Below, one piece after another: positions 41,980 to 51,717 of a stretch of 64,000 bases of DNA (the first letter of the stretch is position 1; each line of letters starts with the position of its first letter). Where the stretch lies: positions 51,315 to 115,314 of the forward strand of contig NZ_JSXC01000043.1 of assembly GCF_000803215.1 (NCBI RefSeq), read 5' to 3'. The notes below the pieces were generated by a model. That model was not told the origin of the DNA and did not search any database. It saw only the letters and a list, made by a program, of their open reading frames with translations. Position numbers and translations under genes: made by a program. Source of the DNA: Pectobacterium fontis (GTDB lineage Bacteria; Pseudomonadota; Gammaproteobacteria; Enterobacterales; Enterobacteriaceae).

Positions 41980-43101
41980 ATGGCTTATCAACTTAACCTT
42001 AACTGGCCTGAATTCTTAGAAAAATACTGGCAAAAACAACCTGTAGTATTAAAGAACGCTTTTCCCAATTTCGTTGATCCGATTACGCCGGATGAACTGG
42101 CTGGCTTAGCGATGGAGGCGGAAGTCGATAGCCGTCTGGTCAGCCACAAAAATGGTCAATGGCAGGCCAGTAATGGGCCTTTTGAGCATTTTGATAACCT
42201 GGGTGAAACCGGCTGGTCGCTGTTGGCTCAGGCGGTAAATCATTGGCATGCGCCGTCTGCTGAACTCGTGCAGCCGTTCCGCGTGCTGCCGGACTGGCGT
42301 TTAGATGACCTGATGATCTCATTTTCCGTGCCGGGTGGTGGCGTTGGCCCGCATATCGATCAGTACGATGTCTTTATCATTCAGGGGATGGGCAGCCGCC
42401 GTTGGCGCGTGGGTGACAAACTGCCGATGCGTCAGTTCTGCCCGCATCCAGCGCTACTGCATGTCGATCCTTTCCCGCCGATCATTGATGAAGATCTTGA
42501 ACCGGGAGACATTCTCTATATTCCGCCAGGTTTCCCACACGATGGCTTCACTCATGAAACTGCGCTCAACTACTCCGTCGGATTCCGTGGGCCGAACGGT
42601 AGAGACTTAATCAGCAGTTTCGCTGACTACGTGCTGGAAAACGATCTTGGGGGTGAGCACTATAGCGACCCCGATTTAACCTGTCGGGAGCATCCGGGGC
42701 GGGTTGAAGCGTATGAGTTTGACCGTCTGCGCGAGATGATGATCGGCGTAATTAACCAGCCGGAAGCGCTTAAAGAGTGGTTTGGTCGCTTTGTGACGAC
42801 GCCACGACATGAGTTGGATCTCGCTCCGGCAGAACCGCCTTATGAGCAGAATGAGATCGTGGATGCGCTCATGGACGGTGACATGTTGACGCGTTTGAGC
42901 GGTCTGCGCGTGCTGGAAGTGGGCGGGAGTTACTTCATTAACAGCGAACGGCTGGACACAGTTGACCCGAAAGCGGCTGATGTGCTGTGTCGCTACACGG
43001 TGTTCGGTAAAAGTGAATTGGGTAACGCATTAGAGAACCCGGCTTTTGTGGCAGAACTAACTGCCTTGGTTAATCAAGGATATTGGTTCTTCGACGAATA
43101 A
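41980..43101 (+). CDS. roxA: ribosomal protein uL16 3-hydroxylase RoxA (YcfD)
   Basis: A 373-residue JmjC-type 2-oxoglutarate/Fe(II) oxygenase, the same length as E. coli YcfD, which hydroxylates an arginine of ribosomal protein L16. The iron ligands are His125 and Asp127 in GPHIDQYD and His187 in GFPHDGF; the C-terminal winged-helix part (from about 270) ends in NQGYWFFDE. In E. coli the gene sits elsewhere (ycf region), so its place between glgP and a pectate lyase gene is a local arrangement. Start ATG has no strong ribosome site but fits the family N-terminus (LNWPEFLEKYWQKQPVV). Confidence 0.92.
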   Translation: MAYQLNLNWPEFLEKYWQKQPVVLKNAFPNFVDPITPDELAGLAMEAEVDSRLVSHKNGQWQASNGPFEHFDNLGETGWSLLAQAVNHWHAPSAELVQPFRVLPDWRLDDLMISFSVPGGGVGPHIDQYDVFIIQGMGSRRWRVGDKLPMRQFCPHPALLHVDPFPPIIDEDLEPGDILYIPPGFPHDGFTHETALNYSVGFRGPNGRDLISSFADYVLENDLGGEHYSDPDLTCREHPGRVEAYEFDRLREMMIGVINQPEALKEWFGRFVTTPRHELDLAPAEPPYEQNEIVDALMDGDMLTRLSGLRVLEVGGSYFINSERLDTVDPKAADVLCRYTVFGKSELGNALENPAFVAELTALVNQGYWFFDE

Positions 43102-43270
43102 ATTCTCTTCTTTCTAGCGGCTTTCGAGCATGTGTATGCATGATATTTTTCGGGAGCCGCGCAGGATGAGTTGCCTGTTTTGCTGCCTGTATTCGCCCTC
43201 TCAGCATGACCTAAAAATAGGTAGCGGATGCATCCATTTTGACCAAATTCTCAATTATTCAGATGGCATC
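43102..43270. other. gene-free interval after roxA
   Basis: Part of a 326-base gap between the convergent roxA and pectate lyase genes. Apart from the repeat fragment and the lyase terminator listed separately, I see nothing in it. Confidence 0.5.
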
Positions 43271-43314
43271 TACCCTAAATAATTCGCATTGCGTGACAAA
43301 ACGTCAGCGTTTTG
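43271..43314 (-). repeat. truncated end of the TIR-bounded repeat
   Basis: TACCCTAAATAATTCGCATT is the family end in reverse orientation, followed by the hairpin CAAAACG-TCAG-CGTTTTG shared with the copy at 11204. The other end is missing; the pectate lyase terminator begins 26 bases later. Confidence 0.6.
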
Positions 43315-43339
43315 AACCACGTTCTGTGCTGGTTCCAGT

Positions 43340-43371
43340 AAAAAAATGAGCGAGCTTTCAACGCTCGCTCA
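43340..43371 (-). terminator. rho-independent terminator of the pectate lyase gene
   Basis: On the minus strand TGAGCGAGC pairs perfectly with GCTCGCTCA and is followed by seven T. Confidence 0.92.
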
Positions 43372-43427
43372 GGGAGAACCGTGTATCACAGTGGGTAATC
43401 ACGGCTACGGGAAATATCGGGCTGCTT

Positions 43428-44552
43428 TTATTTGCAGTTAGCCGCCGTCAATACCGCCAGGTTTTTACCTACGCCTGCGTAGCTTGCCAGTTTATCCTTC
43501 ACGCACTGTGCGGAAACCGGAGAATAGCTATATGAGACAGCAGGGAATTTGCCCGTGCTTTTCCAGTCATCCGCATTGATGTGTGGTGCGGATGGTTTAC
43601 CCCAGGTGATGTTGTATTTAGCAAAATCAGATGGGCTGGTGATGTTGTTGTTACGTAACTCCCACGTACCGAAGTTGGAAGTATCGTTACGTGCAGTCAC
43701 TGGGTTTTTTGCATTTTCGAACCAGTTGCTTTCGATCAGTGCAATCCCTTTCTGACGGACGTTAATGCCTGACTCGGTGATACCGCTATACAGGTTATTG
43801 TACGCGTGCACCTGACCACCACGTTGCAGTGGCAGACGTGCGTTAACATCGTTGTAAATATTGTGATGATAAGTCAGGTTACGGCCCGTATCGGTGTTGC
43901 TTGAACCGCTCAGACCCACTTTTTTCACGCCATGGATATAGTTATACGACACCGTGACGTTGGTTGACGCTTTTTTGATATCAATAGCAGATTCAAAGGT
44001 GGTGTCACCATCTGGCGTACCATCGCACTCGTGGTTCGCAGCAAAAATCTCGTTGTGGTCAACCCAGACGTTCGGTGTGTTATCAATACGGATAGCATCA
44101 CCATCTTTTGCGCCACCCGGCATATAGCCGAAGCGCATGTTACGCACGACAACGTTAGAAGAATTTACCATCCAGATACCGAAGTTAGCAGAGGAACCGT
44201 TGGTTCCGAGGATGGTGATCCCCTTAGTAAACTCTTTGATTTCCACACCGCGTGGATCTTTGCTCCACTGTCCACAGATGTTTGCTTCAGCGGCTTTGAT
44301 TAGCGCATCTTCATTACCGTTATAGGTAATCACGAGTGGATAGGCTCCACCTTTGACCGCTTTACCGCTTGAGTCTTTTTTCGCCGCTTCAATGATATCG
44401 ACGATCTCTTGCAGAGAACGCGCCGTTTTCTTCACCGCACCAGAAACGTCGCCGCCGTCAGTGGTGGCGTAACCTCCCGTATTTGCCGCCATTGTCGGGT
44501 GGGCAGCAAGCAGCAACAGCCCAGCGGCTGCAGAAGGCAGTAGGTATTTCAT
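43428..44552 (-). CDS. secreted pectate lyase, polysaccharide lyase family 1
   Basis: A 374-residue pectate lyase that cleaves plant polygalacturonate by beta-elimination and is a main soft-rot enzyme. The signal peptide MKYLLPSAAAGLLLLAAHPT, cleaved after MA at residue 22, is nearly the classic PelB leader. The mature part shows PL1 parallel beta-helix landmarks: WVDHNE (calcium-binding region), YNYIHGVKKVGLSGSS, YHHNIYNDVNARLPLQRGG with the catalytic arginine, and the C-terminal AQCVKDKLASYAGVGKN. It belongs with PelA/PelB/PelC, but I cannot name the isozyme. I start at 44552 because AGGAG lies eight bases upstream. Export is likely by Sec then the type II system (known for the family). Candidate KdgR and CRP sites lie upstream. 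Confidence 0.95.
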   Translation of the reverse strand: MKYLLPSAAAGLLLLAAHPTMAANTGGYATTDGGDVSGAVKKTARSLQEIVDIIEAAKKDSSGKAVKGGAYPLVITYNGNEDALIKAAEANICGQWSKDPRGVEIKEFTKGITILGTNGSSANFGIWMVNSSNVVVRNMRFGYMPGGAKDGDAIRIDNTPNVWVDHNEIFAANHECDGTPDGDTTFESAIDIKKASTNVTVSYNYIHGVKKVGLSGSSNTDTGRNLTYHHNIYNDVNARLPLQRGGQVHAYNNLYSGITESGINVRQKGIALIESNWFENAKNPVTARNDTSNFGTWELRNNNITSPSDFAKYNITWGKPSAPHINADDWKSTGKFPAVSYSYSPVSAQCVKDKLASYAGVGKNLAVLTAANCK

Positions 44553-44632
44553 TGTGTACTCTCCTTGACATAAATTTTTGTGGGTATTTATCACTACACA
44601 CCCTGTGTAATAAGAAAGGCTGTTTTAACAAA

Positions 44633-44652
44633 AATGAAATTAAAGTTTGTCT
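44633..44652 (-). promoter_or_regulatory. candidate KdgR box upstream of the pectate lyase gene
   Basis: AATGAAATTAAAGTTTGTCT on the plus strand matches the KdgR pattern GAAA-N6-TTTC with one mismatch (TTTG). It lies about 80-100 bases before the start codon, where KdgR usually represses pectinolysis genes. Confidence 0.4.
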
Positions 44653-44888
44653 ATAAAGCCGAGATGATTTTTAACAGAAAAAATAAACAATACAAGATGG
44701 GGGAAAAAATATATTAATTAAGCAACAGATCGAAACGTGGGCAATGTGTCCCTGTCTATTTAAAATAGAAACAAATTTCTACTTAAATGTTTATAATTCA
44801 ATATTTTGTGTTTTTTAAACTCTTATTTTTCTAATTAAATATTTTCCTGTCATCCATTTCATATGTGGGGTTTATTCGCTTGGTAAAC

Positions 44889-44910
44889 AACTGTGATCGC
44901 CATCAAAGAT
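44889..44910. promoter_or_regulatory. candidate CRP site in the pel-pabA gap
   Basis: TGTGA-TCGCCA-TCAAA matches nine of ten core positions of the CRP site. It is about 340 bases from the lyase ATG and 325 from pabA. Pectate lyase genes of this group are CRP-activated, so the lyase is the likelier target, although the distance is long. Confidence 0.4.
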
Positions 44911-45234
44911 CACCAAAAATACCGACTAGAGGGATAAACGCGTGCGCACATCAATCAAAATAAAAAATTTAATTCATTCATTAACTATTTAAGGGGGTTG
45001 TTTTTTGTTAAAAATGATTTCAATGCAATCATCACCGGTAAAGCAGTAATAAATAAGATCTGTTAATCATGATATTTATTACAGAAATAATCATATATGA
45101 TCAGTAAAATAATTAATATGCTAATTTTTTGTGTAAATAAGGTTTCATTCGTGTTGGGTCATGATGAGGACTGAGTACCCGAGGCGAATTTCATGTATGG
45201 TAGAACGGCTTCTCCGACTAACTGTACAGCGATT
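44911..45234. other. AT-rich interval before pabA
   Basis: Very AT-rich, without coding sign up to the pabA region. The pabA promoter should lie here; TTGTGT/TAATAT-like hexamers are common and none is convincing. Confidence 0.4.
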
Positions 45235-45810
45235 ATGCTACTGATTATCGATAACTACGACTCTTTTACCTACAACCTTTACCAATATTTTTGTGAGCTT
45301 GGTGCGCACGTCGTGGTGAAGCGTAATGATGAACTGACGCTGCATGACATTGAACAGCTTGCGCCTGAGCGGTTGGTGATTTCCCCGGGGCCTTGTACGC
45401 CGGATGAGGCGGGCATTTCACTAGCGGCTATCCGTTACTTTGCCGATAAACTGCCGATTCTCGGGGTGTGTCTCGGTCATCAGGCAATGGGGCAGGCGTT
45501 TGGCGCGAACGTGGTGCGGGCGCGACAGGTTATGCACGGGAAAACCTCCGCGATTGCACACAGCAATACAGGTGTGTTTGCTGGGCTGGCTCAGCCTTTG
45601 ACGGTCACCCGCTATCACTCCCTCATTATTGATTCCGTATCGCTGCCTGATTGCTTTGAGGTCACGGCCTGGAGTGAACATGAAGGAAAGCGTGATGAGA
45701 TTATGGGGATCCGCCATCGCTCGTTACCACTGGAGGGCGTGCAGTTTCATCCAGAGAGCATTCTCAGCCAGCAAGGGCATCAGCTTTTGGATAATTTCCT
45801 TAAAATTTAG
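45235..45810 (+). CDS. pabA: aminodeoxychorismate synthase, glutamine amidotransferase subunit
   Basis: A 191-residue class I glutamine amidotransferase that supplies ammonia to PabB for 4-amino-4-deoxychorismate, the folate precursor. The nucleophile is in [13 protein letters not shown] (Cys about 80), with the His-Glu pair in [10 protein letters not shown] near the end and the glycine-rich [14 protein letters not shown]. The family starts at [19 protein letters not shown] (ATG 45235), which I use, but it has no ribosome site; an in-frame ATG at 45193 does (GAGG eight bases upstream), so a 14-residue extension is possible. argD follows 118 bases downstream as in E. coli. Confidence 0.93.
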   Translation: MLLIIDNYDSFTYNLYQYFCELGAHVVVKRNDELTLHDIEQLAPERLVISPGPCTPDEAGISLAAIRYFADKLPILGVCLGHQAMGQAFGANVVRARQVMHGKTSAIAHSNTGVFAGLAQPLTVTRYHSLIIDSVSLPDCFEVTAWSEHEGKRDEIMGIRHRSLPLEGVQFHPESILSQQGHQLLDNFLKI

Positions 45811-45847
45811 CTATATAGAAAGTTATTCCTTTCAGTGTTCGATTTAA

Positions 45848-47158
<1,311 letters not shown>

Positions 47159-47173
47159 TGCGGTGAACTGCAT

Positions 47174-47207
47174 AAAAAAGCGTGAGGCCGAGGCTTCACG
47201 CTTTTTT
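47174..47207. terminator. bidirectional terminator between argD and crp
   Basis: AAAAAAGCGTGA and TCACGCTTTTTT pair around an inner GGCC-type loop, giving a T run in both directions. Confidence 0.92.
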
Positions 47208-47232
47208 GTGGGTAGGGTACTGCTACACGGGT

Positions 47233-47865
47233 TTAGCGTGTGCCGTAAACGACAATCGTTTTACCGTGCGCAGAGATCAGGTTTTGGTCTTCTAACATTT
47301 TCAGAATGCGGCCTACGGTTTCACGCGAGCAGCCAACGATTTGCCCAATTTCCTGACGGGTAATTTTTATTTGCATGCCATCTGGGTGTGTCATGGCATC
47401 AGGCTGTTTGGCCAGGTTGAGTAGAGTTTGGGCGATACGACCTGTCACATCAAGGAAGGCGAGGTTGCCGACTTTTTCTGAGGTAACTTGAAGTCTGCTT
47501 GCCATTTGCGCAGACAGACGCATGAGGATATCTGGGTTAACCTGAATGAGCTGACGGAATTTTTTGTAAGAAATTTCAGCCACTTCACAGGCGGTTTTTG
47601 CCCGCACCCAGGCGCTACGCTCCTGACCTTCTTCAAACAGGCCAAGCTCGCCGATAAAATCGCCCTGATTGAGGTAGGAAAGGATCATTTCTTTACCTTC
47701 TTCATCTTTGATCAGCACTGCGACAGCGCCTTTCACGATGTAGTAAAGCGTTTCTGCTTTTTCACCTTGGTGAATAAGTGTGCTCTTCGATGGATACTTG
47801 TGAATATGACAATGGGAAAGGAACCATTCGAGAGTGGGGTCTGTTTGCGGTTTGCCGAGAACCAT
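47233..47865 (-). CDS. crp: cAMP receptor protein (catabolite activator)
   Basis: A 210-residue global regulator differing from E. coli CRP at only two positions that I can recall (Ala for Ser in KGAVAVL, Ser for Arg in MASRLQ). The cAMP pocket is [19 protein letters not shown] (about residues 71-89) and the recognition helix is [13 protein letters not shown] (about 179-191). It controls carbon-source genes and, in soft-rot bacteria, pectinase genes. In E. coli yhfK lies between argD and crp; it is absent here. A leader of more than 350 bases precedes it, divergent from yhfA. Confidence 0.98.
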   Translation of the reverse strand: MVLGKPQTDPTLEWFLSHCHIHKYPSKSTLIHQGEKAETLYYIVKGAVAVLIKDEEGKEMILSYLNQGDFIGELGLFEEGQERSAWVRAKTACEVAEISYKKFRQLIQVNPDILMRLSAQMASRLQVTSEKVGNLAFLDVTGRIAQTLLNLAKQPDAMTHPDGMQIKITRQEIGQIVGCSRETVGRILKMLEDQNLISAHGKTIVVYGTR

Positions 47866-48243
47866 TCGCTATCATCCTCTGTTGTAATTCACTGCGCAAA
47901 TTACAGGGGTCAGAGTTCCCTGTACGGCGTGTTTAACTGCTAAAAAATAAAACTCAATCTAGCTAGGCAGAATGACGTCAGGGAATATACTGGAACCACT
48001 GTACCCTTGATTTTTCGGTTGCTGCCTTGCCGCACCGTAAATGTGGCTGGGTATGTCTGACCAACGTCATCATCTTCTTCGTTTCTGGGTTTGTCCAGAA
48101 AAGGTCTATTCTGTTTTCGTTTTAACACAGCTTTAAGGATGTGTCTTGTGTTGTCTCGCTTCAGCATGACAAAGCGCTGATTAACGCCGATTTTTGTACA
48201 GTAACGATATAAATTTTCAAAAAATTTTTAGTGGAGAGACATC
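47866..48243. promoter_or_regulatory. divergent crp/yhfA intergenic region
   Basis: A 378-base gap. crp is autoregulated in E. coli, but I found no CRP site close to the TGTGA-N6-TCACA consensus here. No small gene seen. Confidence 0.45.
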
Positions 48244-48651
48244 ATGCAGGCTCGGGTAAAGTGGGTTGAAGGCTTAACGTTTTTGGGCGAATCCGCATCA
48301 GGACATCAGGTATTGATGGATGGCAATTCCGGCGATAAAGCGCCCAGCCCGATGGAAATGGTGTTGATGTCCGTGGGAGGATGCAGTGCGATTGATGTGG
48401 TATCGATTCTGCAAAAAGGCCGTAACGATGTAGCGGATTGTGAGGTGAAATTAACGTCTGAGCGCCGCTCTGACGCGCCGCGTTTCTTTACCCACATCAA
48501 TCTGCATTTTATCGTGACGGGGAAAGGGCTAACCGATAAAGCCGTCGAACGAGCCGTCGCCCTATCGGCGGAAAAGTACTGTTCTGTGGCATTGATGCTC
48601 GGTAAAACGGTTGAGGTGACGCACAGTCACGAAATCCAAGTGTTGCCATAA
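48244..48651 (+). CDS. yhfA: OsmC family protein YhfA
   Basis: A 135-residue OsmC/Ohr-type protein matching E. coli YhfA. The two redox cysteines of the fold are in GGCSAIDVV (about Cys 43) and KYCSVALML (about Cys 107). Related proteins reduce organic hydroperoxides, but YhfA's own role is not established. GGAG precedes the ATG. It is divergent from crp, as in E. coli, and converges on prkB. Confidence 0.92.
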   Translation: MQARVKWVEGLTFLGESASGHQVLMDGNSGDKAPSPMEMVLMSVGGCSAIDVVSILQKGRNDVADCEVKLTSERRSDAPRFFTHINLHFIVTGKGLTDKAVERAVALSAEKYCSVALMLGKTVEVTHSHEIQVLP

Positions 48652-48660
48652 TCTATTTCT

Positions 48661-48685
48661 TTGGGCGCGGCGTTGCCGTGCCCAA
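48661..48685. terminator. hairpin between convergent yhfA and prkB
   Basis: TTGGGC/GCCCAA and CGGC/GCCG pair around GTT with one mismatched base on each side; TTTCTTTGGG precedes it. Plausible terminator for both genes. Confidence 0.5.
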
Positions 48686-48691
48686 CTGCGG

Positions 48692-49561
48692 TTACTTGAT
48701 CGTTTTCCCTTCAATGAGCCGCTGCACCAGCGGTGCCATGATTAACTCCATCGCCAGCCCCATTTTCCCGCCGGGAACGACCAGCGTGTTGATGTGGGAG
48801 ATAAACGACCCCTGCAACATAGCAAGCAGATAGGGATAATCAATATTATCCAGCCCCTGAAAATGAATGACGACAAAGCTTTCATCCAGCGACGGAATCG
48901 ATTTGGCGGCGAACGGGTTGGAGGTGTCCACGGTCGGCACGCGCTGGAAGTTGATGTGCGTGCGAGAAAACTGGGGCGTGATGTAGGTGATGTAGTCCTC
49001 CATTGAACGGACGACGGAATCCATCACCGCTTCACGCGAATGACCACGCTCATTGACGTCACGGATCAGCTTTTGAATCCATTCGAGGTTGACGATTGGC
49101 ACCACGCCAACCAGCAAATCCACATGCTGTGCTACATCGTTTTGCTCGGTGACTACGCCGCCGTGCAGTCCTTCATAGAACAGGATATCGGTGGGTTCCG
49201 GCATCGGCTCCCACGGGGTGAATGTTCCGGGAACCTGATTATAGGGAATGGCTTCATCGTAAGTGTGAAGATATTTACGCGTCTGGCCGCGCCCGTGCAG
49301 ACCATATTCGATAAACGACTGTTCCAGCAGGCTGAAGTCATTCGCCTCAGGGCCGAAATAGCTGATGTGGCGTCCTAAATCACGCGCTTTGCGAATCGCC
49401 ATGTCCATTTCTGGACGGGTATAGCGGTGAAAACTGTCGCCTTCCAACTGGGCTGCGCGCAGATTGAACTGCTGGAAAATCTTACGGAAGGCCAGACTGG
49501 TTGTTGTAGTTCCCGCCCCGCTGGAGCCGGTAACCGCAATAATCGGATGCTGATGTGACAT
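48692..49561 (-). CDS. prkB: phosphoribulokinase-like protein PrkB
   Basis: A 289-residue P-loop kinase matching E. coli PrkB (YhfF-adjacent), a homologue of the Calvin-cycle phosphoribulokinase in an organism without that cycle. The Walker A motif is GSSGAGTTTT (residues 12-21), and LFYEGLHGG holds the second conserved acid region (about 127-135). Its natural substrate in enterobacteria is not established. It precedes yheU and yheT in the opposite transcriptional sense of order (yheT-yheU-prkB all minus), probably one operon with a 123-base gap before prkB. Confidence 0.92.
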   Translation of the reverse strand: MSHQHPIIAVTGSSGAGTTTTSLAFRKIFQQFNLRAAQLEGDSFHRYTRPEMDMAIRKARDLGRHISYFGPEANDFSLLEQSFIEYGLHGRGQTRKYLHTYDEAIPYNQVPGTFTPWEPMPEPTDILFYEGLHGGVVTEQNDVAQHVDLLVGVVPIVNLEWIQKLIRDVNERGHSREAVMDSVVRSMEDYITYITPQFSRTHINFQRVPTVDTSNPFAAKSIPSLDESFVVIHFQGLDNIDYPYLLAMLQGSFISHINTLVVPGGKMGLAMELIMAPLVQRLIEGKTIK

Positions 49562-49684
49562 AAGGCGCGTGACTCCGTGATCGCGAGGCTCGCACAGGCC
49601 GGGAGTCTGCGCGCATCCTCAAAAAGACGTGATGAGTATCATTGTTAGCATGTTTGGCGTGTTCTTTCACGCCTTTCACCCTGC

Positions 49685-49921
49685 TCAATAAGGGGCATGG
49701 CCTCCCGCATTGAGCTGGTTGCGCGGCATAATGTTAAGGGTCTCATGTAACTCGGACCACACCAAAACGACCTCGCCAGTGTTGAGCTGGAGGCGGATAT
49801 CTTCCACTTTCTGCGCCAGCGATCGCTCCTGTTCGCCGTAATCGGTGCCTTCCCGCAGGACGAAAGATTCAATGATGTTATCCAACGTTTCTGGATCGAG
49901 CTGTTGCCAGGGAATAATCAC
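49685..49921 (-). CDS. yheU: YheU family protein
   Basis: A 78-residue protein of the YheU family (UPF0270), function unknown. [28 protein letters not shown] is the conserved start, of which the first 20 residues are diagnostic. Translation begins at GTG 49921 and overlaps the yheT stop by four bases (GTGA), so the two are coupled. Slightly longer at the C-terminus than in E. coli. Confidence 0.9.
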   Translation of the reverse strand: MIIPWQQLDPETLDNIIESFVLREGTDYGEQERSLAQKVEDIRLQLNTGEVVLVWSELHETLNIMPRNQLNAGGHAPY

Positions 49922-50940
49922 GTTGTTTTTCCTGAATAAGAAGTTCCTGAATAAAGAGAGTCGCTGGCATGGTCCAAAAAGGGGCTAAGCCAGTGTGGAA
50001 TGCGTTGTTCCAGCCACATTTCCGGTTTCAGTAATGTACCACCCACGAAGCCAACGTGCCCGCCATGTTCCGTTAGCTGATATTCAATCGTAGACGGTAA
50101 CTGTGACAGATCGGGAATCACCTCTGACGTCATGAACGGATCGTCTTTCGCATGAATGATGAGCAGCGGTTTGCGTATCTGAGGCAATAGCGGCAGGGCG
50201 CTACAGCGTCGATAGTAGTCGGCTGCATCGCGGAAACCGTGAATACGTGAGGTAATGACGTCATCAAATTCTCGCAACTGGCGGATTTGCTTCAACTGCG
50301 GCAACTGAATGGGCAATGTGTCTGGGTAAGCGGCCAGCTTGCGACTGGCATTTTGTTTCAACAGTCGTAGCAGGTAGTGCTGATAGACGCGGGAGAAGCC
50401 TTGTTCCATTCGGCGGCTACAGGGTTCGAGCATCAAGGGGGCGGAAACAATGACGGCGGCAGATAGGGAACAGGTTTCACCTTGCTGGGCGAGCAGGTAG
50501 GCCAGCATGTTGCCGCCGAGAGAAACACCGATGGCGGCGGTAGGCGCTTCGCCCAGTGTTTCCCGCATCCAATGCAGAAAATAGCTGGCGTCGCTGGTTT
50601 CGCCAGAATGATAAATGCGTTTCATCCGGTTGGGTTTACCGCTGCACCCGCGGAAATGCATGATGACGGACAGCCAGCCGCGTTGTTTACAAGCATGCAG
50701 CAAGCCGTGGGCGTAGGGACTGTGAAAACTGCCTTCCAGCCCGTGGAACAGCACCACACGCGGTTTGTGCCGTGCTTGTTCAGGCGCTTCGCTCCACGCC
50801 AGATCGACGAAGTCGCCGTCGGGTAATTCGAGCGATTGCCAGACTGGCGAGAACTGCGCGTGACGGCGAATCAGGCGCGGCAATATCGTTTGCAAATGTG
50901 GGTTACGCGCGCCGCTCAGCGGATGAAAATGGTCATGCAT
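49918..50940 (-). CDS. yheT: alpha/beta hydrolase YheT
   Basis: A 340-residue hydrolase, the same length as E. coli Yhe[16 protein letters not shown] provides the oxyanion strand (about residues 73-87), GVSLGGNML the nucleophile elbow (Ser about 147), IHAKDDPFM the acid (about 265) and [13 protein letters not shown] the histidine (about 295). Family members act on esters; the physiological substrate is unknown. I use ATG 50940 to match the family start ([17 protein letters not shown]), but it lacks a clear ribosome site and the frame is open to 51042. Coupled to yheU downstream; divergent from the LysE-type gene. Confidence 0.88.
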   Translation of the reverse strand: MHDHFHPLSGARNPHLQTILPRLIRRHAQFSPVWQSLELPDGDFVDLAWSEAPEQARHKPRVVLFHGLEGSFHSPYAHGLLHACKQRGWLSVIMHFRGCSGKPNRMKRIYHSGETSDASYFLHWMRETLGEAPTAAIGVSLGGNMLAYLLAQQGETCSLSAAVIVSAPLMLEPCSRRMEQGFSRVYQHYLLRLLKQNASRKLAAYPDTLPIQLPQLKQIRQLREFDDVITSRIHGFRDAADYYRRCSALPLLPQIRKPLLIIHAKDDPFMTSEVIPDLSQLPSTIEYQLTEHGGHVGFVGGTLLKPEMWLEQRIPHWLSPFLDHASDSLYSGTSYSGKTT

Positions 50941-51047
50941 AAAAGGATATGAAAATTTAGTTGTCGGCTCTTGTACGATCAATATCACACTGTTAGCTTC
51001 AATGCTGCCAGTTGGTACGATATTTGGGTCAGGAGTGCCCACAAATA

Positions 51048-51650
51048 ATGGAACTGAGTTTATTTCTTTCGATGTTGGGTTTTTTGTGGGTGGCGGCCAT
51101 TACGCCGGGGCCGAATAATATGTTGTTAACTACCTCGGGCGCGAATTTTGGCTTCATGCGTTCCCTCTGGTTGATGGTCGGCATCATGTTGGGCATGCAA
51201 AGCATTTTACTGCTGGTGGCTTTCGGCGTCGGCGGGTTGATTCTGATTTATCCGTCGCTGCATTTTATCCTGAAAGTCCTCGGCAGTGCCTATTTGCTCT
51301 GGCTGGCGTGGAAAATCGCCACGGCAGCTTACGAGCGACTGGAAACGTCCGTTGCACCGCCCCAGCCGATTCGGCTTTATCAAGGATGGTTACTGCAATT
51401 CCTGAACCCGAAAGCGTGGCTCATGGCGCTGGGCGCCGTTGCCAGCTTTAGTCTGGCTGGCGAAGGTTATAACCATTCTGTGATTGCAATCAGCATCGGG
51501 ATTGTGCTGGTGAATCTGGTGTCTGGTGTCATCTGGCTAGGGTTTGGCACGATGATTGGCCGGCTGCTGCGCAGTAAGAAAGCGTGGATTATCTTTAATG
51601 TGTCAATGGGGCTGCTGACCGCCGCCTGCGTGCTGCTCATCTGGCATTAA
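51048..51650 (+). CDS. LysE/RhtB family amino-acid exporter
   Basis: A 200-residue membrane protein of the LysE/RhtB family with six predicted membrane segments. The family motif AITPGPNNMLLTTSGANFGFM lies at about residues 17-37 (first 20 diagnostic), and FLNPKAWLMALGA at about 117-129. Members export amino acids such as homoserine, threonine, cysteine or lysine; the substrate cannot be told. I start at ATG 51048 (MELSLFLSM). E. coli has no such gene between yheT and yheS, so it is an insertion relative to that order. It ends at a perfect hairpin (51668-51693). Confidence 0.88.
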   Translation: MELSLFLSMLGFLWVAAITPGPNNMLLTTSGANFGFMRSLWLMVGIMLGMQSILLLVAFGVGGLILIYPSLHFILKVLGSAYLLWLAWKIATAAYERLETSVAPPQPIRLYQGWLLQFLNPKAWLMALGAVASFSLAGEGYNHSVIAISIGIVLVNLVSGVIWLGFGTMIGRLLRSKKAWIIFNVSMGLLTAACVLLIWH

Positions 51651-51667
51651 TACTGATGTGTATTGCG

Positions 51668-51693
51668 GTCGCGAGCGGTTTTTCGCTCGCGAC
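51668..51693. terminator. hairpin between convergent LysE-type gene and yheS
   Basis: GTCGCGAGCG and CGCTCGCGAC form a perfect ten-base stem around GTTTTT. T run weak on both sides. Confidence 0.6.
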
Positions 51694-51717
51694 TCGTTCA
51701 GGCAAAAGGGCGTAAAG

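Noticed and set aside
48120..48160. Candidate CRP autoregulatory site upstream of crp (TGTGTCTTGTGTTG region)
   Set aside because: It does not have the paired TGTGA-N6-TCACA halves; the resemblance is limited to repeated TGTG.
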